Below the pieces are notes generated by a model. The model made no database searches. It was not told the DNA's origin and was given only the letters and a program-made list of their open reading frames with translations. This document shows, piece after piece, positions 8,084 through 18,532 of a stretch of 64,000 nucleotides of DNA. This stretch comes from Streptomyces sp. NBC_01591 (GTDB lineage Bacteria; Actinomycetota; Actinomycetes; Streptomycetales; Streptomycetaceae), in assembly GCF_035918155.1 (NCBI RefSeq), contig NZ_CP109327.1, positions 7,750,001 through 7,814,000 of the forward strand. The letters are read 5' to 3'. Numbering within the stretch: the first letter of the stretch is position 1; every line of letters begins with the position of its first letter. Position numbers and translations under genes: made by a program.

Positions 8084-9033
8084 GCCGGACCGTGGAGGGA
8101 CAGACGACGTACATGTCGGCACCGGTACAGGCCGCATACAGTTACTGCGAGGCGGTCACCGGACAGCAGGCGCGTAACTTCGCGTACGGCATCAGGCTGC
8201 TGCCGTACGCGAAGCGACAGGCCATGTCGGCGCTGTACGCCTTCTCCCGTCGTGTCGACGACATCGGTGACGGCGAGCTGGACGCGGACACCAAGCGGGC
8301 CCGCCTGGAGAGCACCCGCAGCGTCCTGGACCGGATCCGGGACGGAGCGGTCGACGAGGACGACACCGACCCGGTGGCCGTCGCGCTCGCCGACGCCGCG
8401 CGCAGATTCCCGCTCCCGCTCGGCGGGCTCGACGAGCTCATCGACGGCGTGCTGATGGATGTGCGCGGCGCGACGTACGAGACCTGGGACGACCTCAAGG
8501 TCTACTGCCGCTGTGTCGCGGGTGCCATCGGCCGCCTCAGCCTGGGCGTCTTCGGTACGGAGCCCGGCGCGCCGGGGGCCGACCGGGCCGCGGAGTACGC
8601 CGACACGCTCGGCCTCGCGCTCCAGCTGACCAACATCCTGCGCGACGTCCGCGAGGACGCGGGCAACGGGCGTACGTATCTGCCCGCCGACGACCTCGCC
8701 AAGTTCGGCTGCTCGGCCGGCTTCCACCGGGCCACACCACCGCCCGGCGCCGACTTCGTGGGCCTCGTCCACTTCGAGGTACGGCGCGCCCGCACGCTGT
8801 TCGCCGAGGGATACCGGCTGCTGCCCATGCTGGACCGGCGCAGCGGCGCGTGTGTCGCGGCCATGGCGGGCATCTACCGGCGGCTGCTCGACCGGATCGA
8901 GAGGGACCCCGAGGCGGTGCTCCGCGGCCGGGTCTCGCTGCCGGGCCACGAGAAGGCGTACGTCGCGGTGCGCGGTCTGTCGGGTCTCGACGCCCGGTAC
9001 ATCTCCCGGCGCACGACCAGGGGGCGTGCCTGA
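8080..9033 (+). CDS. hpnD: Presqualene diphosphate synthase HpnD
   Basis: The 317-aa squalene/phytoene synthase family enzyme has the first Asp-rich motif SRRVDDIGDG (57-66) and the second NILRDVREDAGNGRTYLP, both complete. It condenses two farnesyl diphosphates into presqualene diphosphate in the first committed step to squalene. The GTG at 8080 overlaps the hpnC stop by 4 nt; an internal ATG at 8113 would remove 11 residues without touching conserved sequence and is a valid alternative. It differs from its neighbour HpnC in the FSRRVDD context, which is typical of HpnD and phytoene synthases. Confidence 0.92.
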   Translation: MSRTVEGQTTYMSAPVQAAYSYCEAVTGQQARNFAYGIRLLPYAKRQAMSALYAFSRRVDDIGDGELDADTKRARLESTRSVLDRIRDGAVDEDDTDPVAVALADAARRFPLPLGGLDELIDGVLMDVRGATYETWDDLKVYCRCVAGAIGRLSLGVFGTEPGAPGADRAAEYADTLGLALQLTNILRDVREDAGNGRTYLPADDLAKFGCSAGFHRATPPPGADFVGLVHFEVRRARTLFAEGYRLLPMLDRRSGACVAAMAGIYRRLLDRIERDPEAVLRGRVSLPGHEKAYVAVRGLSGLDARYISRRTTRGRA

Positions 9034-9151
9034 TGCGTCGTGCGCACATCTCGCGCACCATGTGCAGCACGGAGATCCGATCCGCCCGGCGGTCAACCCT
9101 CCGCTGTGCTGGTGCGTCCCTGACTGAAGTGACCTGGCGAAAGGAGGACGC

Positions 9152-10540
9152 ATGACGGACGACGCCCTGCGCTCCACCCGCGCGGTCGTGATCGGCGGCG
9201 GCCTCGCCGGAATCACCTCGGCGCTGCGTCTCGCCGACGCCGGGCTTGACGTGACCCTGCTCGAAGGCCGGCCCCGGCTCGGCGGCCTCGCCTTCTCCTT
9301 CCGGCGCGGCGAACTGACGGTCGACAACGGACAGCATGTCTATCTGCGCTGCTGCACCGCCTACCGCTGGTTCCTCGACCGCGTCGACGGGGCGCGCCTG
9401 GCACCCCTGCAAAACCGTTTGGACGTGCCCGTTCTCGATGTCGGGCGCCCCTCGGGCCCCCGGCTGGGACGGCTGCGCCGCAACGCGCTGCCGGTGCCCT
9501 TCCACCTCGCCGCCGGACTGGTCGGCTACCCGCACCTCTCGCTCGCCGAGCGGGCGGGCGTCGGCCGCGCCGCACTGGCGCTCGGCCGCCTGGACCCCGA
9601 CGACCCCGCGCTCGACGCCGTCGACTTCGGCAGCTGGCTCGCCCGGCACGGCCAGTCGCAGCGCACCATCGAGGCCCTCTGGGACCTGGTCGGCGTCGCC
9701 ACGCTCAATGCCACCGCACCGAACTCCTCGCTGGCCCTGGCCGCGAAGGTCTTCAAGACCGGACTCCTCTCCGAGCCCGGCGCCGCCGACATCGGCTGGG
9801 CGGGCGTGCCCCTCGGCGAGGTGCACGACACGCTGGCACGCAAGGCCCTCGACTCCGCCGGAGTCCGTACGGAACTGCGTACGAAGGCCTCCGCCATCGC
9901 CCGTACGGAAGACGGCGGCTGGATCGTGGACACCGGCGGCGAACGGATCGAGGCGGACACCGTCGTCCTCGCCGTGCCGCAGCGCGAGACCCACGACCTG
10001 CTGCCCGAAGGGGCACTCGACGAGCCCGGACGACTGCTCGACATCGGCACGTCGCCGATCCTCAATGTGCACGTCGTCTACGACCGCAAGGTGCTGCGCC
10101 GCCCGTTCTTCGCCGCGCTCGGCTCCCCGGTCCAGTGGGTCTTCGACCGCACGGACGCCTCGGGCCTCACCGGACCCGGGCAGTACCTCGCCGTGTCCCA
10201 GTCCGCCGCCGACGAGGAGATCGACCTCCCCGTCGCCGAGCTGCGCGCCCGTTACCTGCCCGAGCTGGAGCGGCTCCTGCCGGCCGCCCGCGGGGCCGGC
10301 ATCAGGGATTTCTTCGTCACCCGGGAGCGCACGGCGACCTTCGCCCCCGCCCCCGGCGTCGGCCGGCTGCGGCCGGGTGCCCGCACCCGTGTCCCCGGCC
10401 TCTGCCTGGCCGGGGCTTGGACGGCCACCGGCTGGCCCGCGACGATGGAGGGGGCCGTCCGCAGCGGGTTCAGCGCGGCGGACGCCGCGCTCCGGGCGCT
10501 CGGCCGCTCCCATGAACATCCGCTGCAGGAGGCGGCATGA
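9152..10540 (+). CDS. hpnE: Hydroxysqualene dehydroxylase HpnE (FAD-dependent desaturase family)
   Basis: The 462-aa flavoprotein has the N-terminal dinucleotide fold VVIGGGLAGITSALRLADAG (residues 12-31) followed by LEGRPRLGGLAFSF, the amine oxidase/phytoene desaturase signature. Its C-terminal FAD segment reads LCLAGAWTATGWPATMEGAVRSG. HpnE reduces hydroxysqualene to squalene. The start ATG has a near-perfect AAAGGAGG 8 nt upstream, the strongest ribosome binding site in the operon, fitting the 118-bp gap after hpnD that breaks translational coupling. I see no RNA structure I can name in that gap. The stop overlaps the next start (ATGA). Confidence 0.92.
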   Translation: MTDDALRSTRAVVIGGGLAGITSALRLADAGLDVTLLEGRPRLGGLAFSFRRGELTVDNGQHVYLRCCTAYRWFLDRVDGARLAPLQNRLDVPVLDVGRPSGPRLGRLRRNALPVPFHLAAGLVGYPHLSLAERAGVGRAALALGRLDPDDPALDAVDFGSWLARHGQSQRTIEALWDLVGVATLNATAPNSSLALAAKVFKTGLLSEPGAADIGWAGVPLGEVHDTLARKALDSAGVRTELRTKASAIARTEDGGWIVDTGGERIEADTVVLAVPQRETHDLLPEGALDEPGRLLDIGTSPILNVHVVYDRKVLRRPFFAALGSPVQWVFDRTDASGLTGPGQYLAVSQSAADEEIDLPVAELRARYLPELERLLPAARGAGIRDFFVTRERTATFAPAPGVGRLRPGARTRVPGLCLAGAWTATGWPATMEGAVRSGFSAADAALRALGRSHEHPLQEAA

Positions 10541-11640
10541 GCAGTACCACCGGAACAAGAGGAGAGTCAGTGACCCCGGCGAATCCGGCTTTCGACACCG
10601 TGGCCGACACCACGGACGTCACCGCGCTTCTGGAGCGCGGAAGGGCCCTTTCCACGCCGGTGCTCCGGGCCGCCGTTGACCGGCTCGCACCGCCCATGGA
10701 CACCGTCGCCGCCTACCACTTCGGTTGGATCGACGCCCAGGGACAGCCCGCCGACGGCGACGGGGGCAAGGCTGTCCGCCCGGCCCTCGCCCTGCTGTCC
10801 GCGGAGGCCGCCGGCGCCCCCGCCGAGGCCGGCGTCCCCGGCGCCGTGGCCGTCGAACTCGTGCACAACTTCTCGCTGCTGCACGACGACCTGATGGACG
10901 GCGACGAACAGCGCCGCCACCGCGACACCGTCTGGAAGGTGCACGGCCCCGCCCAGGCGATCCTGGTCGGCGACGCGCTCTTCGCCCTCGCCAACGAGGT
11001 CCTGCTGGAGCTCGGCACCGTCGAGGCGGGCCGCGCGACCCGTCGGCTGACCGCTGCCAGCCGCAAGCTCATCGACGGGCAGGCCCAGGACATCTCCTAC
11101 GAGCACCGCGAGCGGGTCACCGTCGAGGAGTGCCTGGAGATGGAGGGCAACAAGACCGGCGCTCTGCTGGCCTGCGCCTGCTCCATCGGCGCGGTCCTCG
11201 GCGGCGCCGACGACCGGACCGCCGACACCCTGGAGGCGTACGGATACCACCTCGGTCTCGCCTTCCAGGCTGTCGACGATCTGCTCGGAATCTGGGGCGA
11301 CCCCGAGTCCACCGGCAAGCAGACCTGGAGCGACCTGCGCCAGCGCAAGAAGTCCCTGCCGGTCGTGGCCGCGCTCGCCGCGGACGGTCCGGCATCGGAG
11401 CGCCTGGGCGAACTGCTCGCGGCCGACGCCAAGAGCAGCGATTTCGACAGCTTCTCCGAAGAGGAGTTCGCCGCCCGTGCGGCGCTCATCGAGGAGGCGG
11501 GCGGCCGCGAGTGGACCGCCCAGGAGGCGCGTCGACAGCATGCGGTCGCCATCGAGGCGCTGCACCGCGTCGACATGCCGCAGACCGTGCGGGCGCAGCT
11601 CACGGCGCTCGCTGACTTCGTCGTCGTACGAAAGAGATGA
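10537..11640 (+). CDS. Polyprenyl diphosphate synthase, probably farnesyl diphosphate synthase
   Basis: The 367-aa protein has the first Asp-rich motif LLHDDLMDGDEQRR (D117, D118, D121) and a second region VDDLLGIWGD in which the usual DDxxD is DDLLG with a later Asp, a form seen in actinobacterial prenyl synthases. The basic segment GGKAVRP near 77-82 matches the family's substrate-binding GKR/RP region. In this operon it should make the farnesyl diphosphate used by HpnD. The product chain length cannot be read from sequence alone; Ser and Leu at positions before the first motif (NFSLLHDD) are compatible with a C15 product. The ATG overlaps the hpnE stop by 4 nt. Confidence 0.88.
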   Translation: MSSTTGTRGESVTPANPAFDTVADTTDVTALLERGRALSTPVLRAAVDRLAPPMDTVAAYHFGWIDAQGQPADGDGGKAVRPALALLSAEAAGAPAEAGVPGAVAVELVHNFSLLHDDLMDGDEQRRHRDTVWKVHGPAQAILVGDALFALANEVLLELGTVEAGRATRRLTAASRKLIDGQAQDISYEHRERVTVEECLEMEGNKTGALLACACSIGAVLGGADDRTADTLEAYGYHLGLAFQAVDDLLGIWGDPESTGKQTWSDLRQRKKSLPVVAALAADGPASERLGELLAADAKSSDFDSFSEEEFAARAALIEEAGGREWTAQEARRQHAVAIEALHRVDMPQTVRAQLTALADFVVVRKR

Positions 11641-11671
11641 TCACCATCTGCTCCATATGACTCGCAGTCGC

Positions 11672-11700
11672 CGGCCGGTGCCCGTAACAGGCACCGGCCG
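11672..11700 (+). terminator. Hairpin between the prenyl synthase and shc genes
   Basis: A perfect 11-bp inverted repeat (11672-11682 and 11690-11700) with a 7-nt loop sits in the 108-bp gap between two co-directional genes of the same pathway. It could act as an attenuator or as an mRNA-stability element, allowing shc to be expressed at a different level from the squalene genes. Confidence 0.5.
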
Positions 11701-11748
11701 ACGGAGACCCCAGCACAGCAGAGGACCAAACTGCACGAAGGGGAAGCC

Positions 11749-13749
11749 ATGACAGCGACGACCGACGGAAGCACCGGGGCCGTGAACCCCCGCGCAGCCT
11801 CGGCCAGTAAACCGACCGACACAACCATCGCCGCGGACGACGTATTCGCCGCCGCGCGGCGGGCCGCGGAACGCTCGGTGGAGCACCTCCTCGGCAGGCA
11901 GGACGAGCAGGGCTGGTGGAAGGGCGACCTCGCCACCAACGTCACGATGGACGCCGAGGACCTGCTGCTCCGTCAATTCCTCGGCATTCAGGACCCGGAC
12001 ACCGTGCAGGCGGCCGGCCGCTTCATCCGCGGCGAACAGCTGGGCGACGGTACCTGGGCCACCTTCCACGGCGGCCCCGGCGAACTCTCCACCACCATCG
12101 AGGCGTACGTGGCCCTGCGGCTGGCCGGGGACCGGCCGGACGAACCGCACATGGCCCGCGCTGCCGGATGGATCAGGGAACAGGGCGGAATCGCGGCCGG
12201 CCGGGTCTTCACCCGGATCTGGCTCGCCCTCTTCGGCTGGTGGAAATGGGACGACCTGCCGGAACTCCCGCCCGAGCTGATGTTCTTTCCCAAATGGGCC
12301 CCGCTCAACATCTACGACTTCGGCTGCTGGGCCCGCCAGACCATCGTGCCGCTCACCATCGTCTCGGCGAAGCGGCCGGTACGCCCGGCCCCCTTCTCCC
12401 TCGACGAACTGCACACCGACCCACGCAATCCGAACCCGCCCAGGCGCCCCGCACCGGCCGCGAGCTGGGACGGCGTCTTCCAGCGCCTGGACAAGGCGCT
12501 GCACGTCTACCACCGGGTCGCCCCGCGCAAGCTGCGCCGGACCGCGATGAACGCCGCGGCCCGCTGGATCATCGAACGCCAGGAGAACGACGGCTGCTGG
12601 GGCGGCATCCAGCCACCCGCCGTCTACTCCGTCATCGCCCTGCATCTGCTCGGCTACGACCTGGACCACCCGGTGATGCGGGCCGGACTCGAATCGCTCG
12701 ACCGGTTCGCCGTGTGGCGCGAGGACGGCGCCCGCATGATCGAGGCCTGCCAGTCCCCGGTGTGGGACACCTGCCTCGCCACCATCGCACTCGCCGACGC
12801 CGGGGTCAGCCCCGACCACCCGGCGCTCGTGAAGGCCGCCGACTGGATGCTCGGCGAGGAGATCGTCCGGCCCGGCGACTGGTCCGTACGCCGCCCCCGG
12901 CTCAACCCGGGCGGCTGGGCCTTCGAGTTCCACAACGACAACTACCCGGACATCGACGACACCGCCGAGGTGGTCCTCGCGCTGCGCCGGGTCCGCCACC
13001 CCGACCGGGCACGCATCGAGGCCGCCATCAAGCGAGGCGTCCGCTGGAACATCGGCATGCAGTCCCGCAACGGGGCCTGGGGCGCCTTCGACGCGGACAA
13101 CACCAGCGCCTTCCCCAACCGGCTGCCCTTCTGCGACTTCGGTGAGGTCATCGACCCGCCGTCCGCCGATGTCACCGGGCATGTGGTGGAGATGCTCGCC
13201 GTCGAGGGGCGGTCCGGTCACCGGGTCACCCGGCGCGGCATCGAGTGGCTGCTCGCCGAACAGGAGGCGAGCGGCGCCTGGTTCGGCCGCTGGGGCGTCA
13301 ACTACGTATACGGCACAGGGTCGGTGGTGCCCGCACTGGTGGCCGCCGGACTGCCCGTGACGCACCCGGCGATCCGCCGCGCGGTCGGCTGGCTGGAGTC
13401 CGTGCAGAACGACGACGGCGGCTGGGGCGAGGACCTGCGCTCGTACCGGGAGGAGAAGTGGATCGGGCACGGCGCCTCGACCGCCTCCCAGACCGCCTGG
13501 GCACTGCTCGCGCTGCTGGCCGCCGGAGAACGGGAGAGCGTCGCCGTGCGGCGCGGGGTGGCCTGGCTCACCAGGACCCAGCAGGCCGACGGCTCCTGGG
13601 ACGAGCCGTACTTCACCGGCACCGGATTCCCGTGGGACTTCTCCATCAACTACCACCTCTACCGGCAGGTGTTCCCGCTCACCGCACTCGGGCGGTACGT
13701 GTACGGCGAGCCGTTCGCCGACCGCACGGCCACCCGCAAGGGGGCCTGA
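11749..13749 (+). CDS. shc: Squalene-hopene cyclase
   Basis: The 666-aa protein has the cyclase protonation motif DIDDTA with D401, D403 and D404, and several QW repeats such as QEQGWWKGDL near the N-terminus, QENDGCWGG mid-protein and QNDDGGWGED and QQADGSWDEP near the C-terminus. It cyclises squalene to hopene/hopanol on the inner face of the membrane, entering as a monotopic protein. Length and motif spacing are normal. GAAGGGGAAGCC precedes the ATG. A hairpin in the upstream gap may separate its expression from the squalene-forming genes; its stop overlaps hpnG by one base (TGATG). Confidence 0.96.
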   Translation: MTATTDGSTGAVNPRAASASKPTDTTIAADDVFAAARRAAERSVEHLLGRQDEQGWWKGDLATNVTMDAEDLLLRQFLGIQDPDTVQAAGRFIRGEQLGDGTWATFHGGPGELSTTIEAYVALRLAGDRPDEPHMARAAGWIREQGGIAAGRVFTRIWLALFGWWKWDDLPELPPELMFFPKWAPLNIYDFGCWARQTIVPLTIVSAKRPVRPAPFSLDELHTDPRNPNPPRRPAPAASWDGVFQRLDKALHVYHRVAPRKLRRTAMNAAARWIIERQENDGCWGGIQPPAVYSVIALHLLGYDLDHPVMRAGLESLDRFAVWREDGARMIEACQSPVWDTCLATIALADAGVSPDHPALVKAADWMLGEEIVRPGDWSVRRPRLNPGGWAFEFHNDNYPDIDDTAEVVLALRRVRHPDRARIEAAIKRGVRWNIGMQSRNGAWGAFDADNTSAFPNRLPFCDFGEVIDPPSADVTGHVVEMLAVEGRSGHRVTRRGIEWLLAEQEASGAWFGRWGVNYVYGTGSVVPALVAAGLPVTHPAIRRAVGWLESVQNDDGGWGEDLRSYREEKWIGHGASTASQTAWALLALLAAGERESVAVRRGVAWLTRTQQADGSWDEPYFTGTGFPWDFSINYHLYRQVFPLTALGRYVYGEPFADRTATRKGA

Positions 13750-14408
13750 TGGCCGACGGCCCGGGGACGGCCGGCCCCGTGGCGCCGCTGCTGATCGCCT
13801 GCGCGCTCGGCATCGAGCAGTTCGCCCTGCGCAGCGGCCGGGGCAGGGCCGGTGCCGCGTCCGGCCCGGTGACCGTACTCCGTACGGGCATGGGTCCCAG
13901 GGCCGCCGAGACGGCCGTCTCACGAGCGCTCGGTCAGGACCGGGCGCCCGGTACGGCGGTCCTCGCCTCCGGGTTCTGCGCCGGGCTGCTGCCCGGAATG
14001 CACCCCGGGGACCTGGTGGTCGCCGACGAGACCCGGGAAGCCGGGAACTCGACGGTCTGCACCGGCCCGGGCCTGCTCGCCGAGGCCCTGGCCAGGGCGG
14101 TGCCCGGCCGCGCCGTCCACACCGGTCCGCTGACCGGCTCCGCCCATGTCGTACGCGGACATGAGCGGGCCGAGCTGCGGGCCACCGGAGCGATCGCGGT
14201 GGACATGGAGTCCGCCGCCACTCTGCGCACCGCTCTGCGGTCCGGGCCGCGCCCGGTTGCCGCCGTACGGGTGGTCGTGGATGCTCCGGAGTATGAGCTC
14301 GTCCGCATCGGCACGATACGCGGTGGAATATCAGCTTTCCGGGTCCTCCGTGCCGTCCTGCCGGCTTTCTACGAATGGCACCGATCTTTGCTGCTCCCCA
14401 GGAGGTGA
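13749..14408 (+). CDS. hpnG: HpnG-type nucleoside phosphorylase (adenosylhopane nucleosidase)
   Basis: The 219-aa protein belongs to the purine nucleoside phosphorylase/MTAN fold: LRTGMGPRAAE (44-54), SGFCAGLLPGMHPGDLVVAD (a glycine-rich strand-turn pair around 73-92) and AVDMESAATL near 150, where the Met-Glu pair contacts the ribose. HpnG removes adenine from adenosylhopane, giving ribosylhopane or its phosphate on the way to bacteriohopanetetrol. It starts within the shc stop (TGATG) and its own stop at 14406 lies inside the Shine-Dalgarno sequence of hpnH, so translation of the three genes is tightly linked. Confidence 0.9.
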   Translation: MADGPGTAGPVAPLLIACALGIEQFALRSGRGRAGAASGPVTVLRTGMGPRAAETAVSRALGQDRAPGTAVLASGFCAGLLPGMHPGDLVVADETREAGNSTVCTGPGLLAEALARAVPGRAVHTGPLTGSAHVVRGHERAELRATGAIAVDMESAATLRTALRSGPRPVAAVRVVVDAPEYELVRIGTIRGGISAFRVLRAVLPAFYEWHRSLLLPRR

Positions 14409-14413
14409 GCCAG

Positions 14414-15433
14414 ATGGCCATGCCGCTCCGTCAGTCCATCAAGGTTGCGACGTACCTCATTGAACAGAAGCTCCGTAAGCGGGAGAAATTCCCGCTGATC
14501 GTGGAACTGGAGCCCTTGTACGCCTGCAATCTCGCGTGCGAGGGCTGCGGGAAGATCCAGCATCCGGCCGGTGTGCTCAAGCAGCGCATGCCGGTGGCCC
14601 AGGCCGTGGGCGCCGTCCTCGAATCGGGTGCCCCGATGGTTTCCATCGCTGGCGGCGAACCATTGATGCACCCGCAGATCGATGAGATCGTGCGGCAGTT
14701 GGTGGCGCGGAAAAAGTACGTCTTCCTGTGCACCAACGCGATGCTGCTGCGGAAGAAGATCGAGAAATTCACGCCCTCGCCGTTCTTCGCCTTCGCCGTG
14801 CACATCGACGGGCTGCGGGAGCGGCACGACGAATCGGTCGCCAAGGAAGGTGTTTTCGACGAGGCCGTGGCGGCGATCAAGGAGGCCAAGCGGCGCGGAT
14901 TCCGGGTCACCACGAATTCCACCTTCTTCAACACCGACACCCCGCAGACCATCATCGAGGTCCTCAATTACCTCAATGACGACCTGAAGGTCGACGAGAT
15001 GATGATCTCGCCCGCCTACGCCTACGAGAAGGCACCCGACCAGGAGCACTTCCTGGGCGTCGAGCAGACCCGCGAACTGTTCAAGAAGACCTTCGCGGGC
15101 GGCAACCGGGCCCGCTGGCGGCTGAACCACTCGCCGCTCTTCCTGGACTTCCTGGAGGGCAAGGTGGACTTCCCGTGCACGGCGTGGGCCATCCCGAACT
15201 ACTCGCTGTTCGGCTGGCAGCGGCCGTGCTACCTGATGAGCGACGGCTACGTACCGACGTACCGTCAGCTCATCGAGGAGACCGACTGGGACAAGTACGG
15301 CCGGGGCAAGGACCCGCGCTGCGCCAACTGCATGGCCCACTGCGGCTACGAGCCCACCGCCGTGCTCGCCACCATGGGATCGCTGAAGGAGTCCCTGCGC
15401 GCGGCGCGCGAGACCGTCACCGGGAACCGGTGA
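14414..15433 (+). CDS. hpnH: Adenosylhopane synthase HpnH (radical SAM)
   Basis: The 339-aa radical SAM enzyme has its [4Fe-4S] motif C38-x3-C42-x2-C45 in [12 protein letters not shown], a [11 protein letters not shown] segment for SAM binding, and a C-terminal cysteine-rich stretch [12 protein letters not shown]. HpnH attaches the 5'-deoxyadenosyl radical to diploptene to form adenosylhopane, the step that begins the extended side chain. The ATG at 14414 is preceded by GGAGGTGAG at 14401-14409; another ATG two codons later is possible. An in-frame start at 14375 lies inside hpnG and is unlikely. Together with hpnG and the later aminotransferase this predicts side-chain-extended hopanoids. 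Confidence 0.95.
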   Translation: MAMPLRQSIKVATYLIEQKLRKREKFPLIVELEPLYACNLACEGCGKIQHPAGVLKQRMPVAQAVGAVLESGAPMVSIAGGEPLMHPQIDEIVRQLVARKKYVFLCTNAMLLRKKIEKFTPSPFFAFAVHIDGLRERHDESVAKEGVFDEAVAAIKEAKRRGFRVTTNSTFFNTDTPQTIIEVLNYLNDDLKVDEMMISPAYAYEKAPDQEHFLGVEQTRELFKKTFAGGNRARWRLNHSPLFLDFLEGKVDFPCTAWAIPNYSLFGWQRPCYLMSDGYVPTYRQLIEETDWDKYGRGKDPRCANCMAHCGYEPTAVLATMGSLKESLRAARETVTGNR

Positions 15434-15437
15434 CGTC

Positions 15438-16604
15438 ATGACCGCTGGAGAACCGGTCGCACTGGGTCTCCCCGGGCTGCCGGCCCGGCCGCTCGCGCTG
15501 CGCCGCCCCTCGCGGCGCATCCAGGTCGGGTCGGTTGCGGTGGGCGGGGATGCGCCGGTGTCGGTGCAGTCGATGACCACGACGCGTACGTCGGACATCG
15601 GTACGACGTTGCAGCAGATCGCGGAGCTGACGGCGTCGGGCTGTCAGATCGTGCGGGTGGCGTGTCCGACGCAGGACGACGCGGACGCGTTGGCGGTGAT
15701 CGCGAAGAAGTCGCAGATCCCGGTGATCGCGGATATTCATTTCCAGCCGAAGTATGTGTTCGCGGCGATCGATGCGGGCTGTGCGGCGGTGCGGGTGAAT
15801 CCGGGGAACATCAAGCAGTTCGACGACAAGGTGAAGGAGATCGCGCGGGCGGCGGGGGATGCGGGGACGCCGATCCGGATCGGTGTGAACGCGGGTTCGC
15901 TGGATGCGCGGTTGCTGGCGAAGTACGGGAAGGCGACTCCTGAGGCGTTGGTGGAGTCGGCGTTGTGGGAGGCGTCGCTCTTCGAGGAGCACGGTTTCCG
16001 GGACATCAAGATCTCGGTGAAGCACAACGATCCGGTGGTGATGGTGAATGCGTACCGTCAGCTGGCGGCTCGTTGTGACTATCCGTTGCATCTGGGTGTG
16101 ACGGAGGCGGGTCCGGCGTTCCAGGGGACGATCAAGTCGGCGGTGGCGTTCGGTGCGTTGCTGTCGGAGGGGATCGGGGACACGATCCGGGTGTCGTTGT
16201 CGGCGCCGCCGGCCGAGGAGGTCAAGGTCGGCATCCAGATCCTGGAGTCGCTGAATCTGAAGCAGCGGCGGCTGGAGATCGTGTCGTGTCCGTCGTGCGG
16301 GCGGGCGCAGGTGGATGTGTACAAGCTGGCGGATCAGGTGTCCGCGGGTCTTGAGGGCATGGAGGTTCCGTTGCGGGTGGCCGTGATGGGCTGTGTCGTC
16401 AATGGTCCGGGTGAGGCCCGTGAGGCGGATCTGGGTGTGGCGTCGGGGAACGGCAAGGGGCAGATCTTCGTGAAGGGCGAGGTCATCAAGACGGTGCCCG
16501 AGTCGAAGATCGTCGAGACGCTCATCGAAGAGGCCTTGAAGATCGCCGAGGGCATGGACGGGGCGGGGACGCCGTCGGGGGTTCCCACCGTCACCGTGAG
16601 CTGA
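15438..16604 (+). CDS. ispG: 4-hydroxy-3-methylbut-2-enyl diphosphate synthase IspG (GcpE)
   Basis: The 388-aa protein has the IspG landmarks: [10 protein letters not shown] near the N-terminus, the TIM-barrel strand [14 protein letters not shown], and the iron-sulfur domain with SCPSCGR and [10 protein letters not shown], which bind a [4Fe-4S] cluster. It makes HMBPP from MEcPP in the non-mevalonate isoprenoid pathway, so the operon supplies its own C5 units. From about 15535 the codons shift from C-ending to G- and T-ending (GCG, GTG, GTT), unlike the first 30 codons and the neighbouring genes, which suggests replacement from another ispG copy. No ispH or other MEP genes are nearby. Confidence 0.95.
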   Translation: MTAGEPVALGLPGLPARPLALRRPSRRIQVGSVAVGGDAPVSVQSMTTTRTSDIGTTLQQIAELTASGCQIVRVACPTQDDADALAVIAKKSQIPVIADIHFQPKYVFAAIDAGCAAVRVNPGNIKQFDDKVKEIARAAGDAGTPIRIGVNAGSLDARLLAKYGKATPEALVESALWEASLFEEHGFRDIKISVKHNDPVVMVNAYRQLAARCDYPLHLGVTEAGPAFQGTIKSAVAFGALLSEGIGDTIRVSLSAPPAEEVKVGIQILESLNLKQRRLEIVSCPSCGRAQVDVYKLADQVSAGLEGMEVPLRVAVMGCVVNGPGEAREADLGVASGNGKGQIFVKGEVIKTVPESKIVETLIEEALKIAEGMDGAGTPSGVPTVTVS

Positions 16605-16630
16605 AACAGAACCAGAGAGGGGGCCCGAGC

Positions 16631-18532
16631 GTGACGATTCTGGAGAGCATCCGGGGGCCGCACGATCTCAAGGCGCTGAACGAAGCACAACTCGACGAAC
16701 TCGCCGAGGACATCAGGCAGTTCCTCATCCGAGGGGTGGCCAGGACCGGAGGGCATCTGGGGCCCAACCTCGGGGTGGTGGAGCTCTCCATCGCCCTGCA
16801 CCGGTCCTTCGACTCGCCCGCCGACCGCATCCTCTGGGACACCGGACACCAGAGCTATGTGCACAAACTGCTCACCGGGCGGCAGGACTTCTCCAAGCTG
16901 CGCGGCAAAGGGGGCCTGTCCGGCTACCCGTCCCGCGAGGAGTCCGCGCACGACGTCATCGAGAACTCGCATGCCTCGACCGTCCTCGGCTGGGCCGACG
17001 GCATCGCCAAGGCCCATCAGGTGCTGGGGCGGAGCGACCACGTGGTGGCCGTCATCGGTGACGGGGCCCTCACCGGCGGGATGGCCTGGGAGGCGCTCAA
17101 CAACATCGCGGACGCGCGCGACCGGCCGCTGATCATCGTGGTGAACGACAACGAGCGCTCCTACGGCCCGACCATCGGCGGCCTCGCCAACCACCTCGCC
17201 ACCCTCCGGACCACCGACGGATACGAACGCTTCCTCTCCTGGGGCAAGGACATGCTCCGGCAGACGCCCGTCATCGGACAGCCGTTGTACGAGTCGCTGC
17301 ACGGCGCGAAGAAGGGGTTCAAGGACGCCTTCGCCCCGCAGGGCATGTTCGAGGACCTCGGGCTCAAGTACGTCGGGCCGATCGACGGCCATGACATCGC
17401 GGCCGTCGAATCCGCCCTGCACCGGGCGAAACGCTTCCACGGCCCGGTGCTGGTGCACTGCCTCACCGAGAAGGGCCGCGGCTACCCGCCCGCGCTCCTG
17501 GACGAGGCCGACCGCTTCCACACCGTCGGCGCGATGGACCCGCTGACCTGCGCACCGCTCGCCCCGGCCGGCGGGCCCTCCTGGACCTCGGTGTTCGGGG
17601 ACGAGATCGCCGCGATCGGCGCGGAGCGGCCGGACGTCGTGGCCATCACGGCGGCGATGCTGCACCCCGTCGGGCTGACGAAGTTCGCCGAGGCGTTCCC
17701 CGACCGGGTCTGGGACGTCGGCATCGCCGAGCAGCATGCCGCCGTATCCGCGGCGGGACTGGCCACCGGCGGCCTGCACCCGGTCGTCGCCGTCTACGCC
17801 ACCTTCCTCAACCGGGCCTTCGACCAGCTCTTGATGGACGTCGCGCTGCACCGGTGCGGGGTGACCTTCGTACTCGACCGGGCCGGCGTCACCGGACCCG
17901 ACGGGGCCTCGCACAACGGCATGTGGGACATGTCCGTGCTCCAGGTCGTCCCCGGGCTGCGGATCGCCGCCCCGCGCGACGCCGACGAACTCCGGGCCCA
18001 GCTCCGCGAGGCCGTCGCCGTCGACGACGCACCCACCGTGATCCGGTTCCCCAAGGAGTCGGTGGGGGAGCCGGTCCCGGCGACCGGCCGGATCGGTGGC
18101 ATGGACGTGCTGCACCGGGCGGACGAACCCGATGTGCTGCTCGTGGCCGTCGGCGTGCTCGCCCCGGTCTGTCTGAAGGCCGCCGATCTGCTGACCGGGG
18201 CCGGCATCCGCTGCACCGTCGTCGACCCGCGCTGGGTCAAGCCGGTCGACGAGGAACTGCCCCCGCTCGCCGCACGGCACCGGCTGGTCGCCGTCGTCGA
18301 GGACAACAGCCGGGCAGGGGGCGTCGGTTCGGCGGTGGGGCAGGCGCTGCGGGACGCCGGGGTCGACGTACCGCTGCGCACGTTCGGCATCCCCGAGCAG
18401 TTCCTCGCGCACGGAAAGCGCGCCGAGGTGCTGGCCGACATCGGGCTCACGCCGGTCGAGATCGCCGGACGGATCAGCGCCGCACTGGCCGCCAGGGAGG
18501 CGGCGACAAGGACCGAGGAGAGCGGGGCATGA
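16631..18532 (+). CDS. dxs: 1-deoxy-D-xylulose-5-phosphate synthase
   Basis: The 633-aa thiamine-diphosphate enzyme has [16 protein letters not shown] near residue 75, the ThDP-binding [16 protein letters not shown] (about 143-158), the pyrimidine-side DVGIAEQHA with its catalytic-type Glu, and a complete transketolase C-terminal domain with DPRWVKPVD. It condenses pyruvate and glyceraldehyde-3-phosphate to DXP, the first and flux-controlling step of the MEP pathway. The GTG at 16631 follows AGAGAGGGGG. The stop overlaps the next gene by 4 nt (ATGA). As a second dxs in the genome (likely, not visible here) it would dedicate isoprenoid supply to hopanoids. Confidence 0.95.
   Translation: MTILESIRGPHDLKALNEAQLDELAEDIRQFLIRGVARTGGHLGPNLGVVELSIALHRSFDSPADRILWDTGHQSYVHKLLTGRQDFSKLRGKGGLSGYPSREESAHDVIENSHASTVLGWADGIAKAHQVLGRSDHVVAVIGDGALTGGMAWEALNNIADARDRPLIIVVNDNERSYGPTIGGLANHLATLRTTDGYERFLSWGKDMLRQTPVIGQPLYESLHGAKKGFKDAFAPQGMFEDLGLKYVGPIDGHDIAAVESALHRAKRFHGPVLVHCLTEKGRGYPPALLDEADRFHTVGAMDPLTCAPLAPAGGPSWTSVFGDEIAAIGAERPDVVAITAAMLHPVGLTKFAEAFPDRVWDVGIAEQHAAVSAAGLATGGLHPVVAVYATFLNRAFDQLLMDVALHRCGVTFVLDRAGVTGPDGASHNGMWDMSVLQVVPGLRIAAPRDADELRAQLREAVAVDDAPTVIRFPKESVGEPVPATGRIGGMDVLHRADEPDVLLVAVGVLAPVCLKAADLLTGAGIRCTVVDPRWVKPVDEELPPLAARHRLVAVVEDNSRAGGVGSAVGQALRDAGVDVPLRTFGIPEQFLAHGKRAEVLADIGLTPVEIAGRISAALAAREAATRTEESGA

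Noticed and set aside
9034..9151. Riboswitch between hpnD and hpnE
   Set aside because: The 118-bp gap has some self-complementarity but no conserved riboswitch elements that I recognise.
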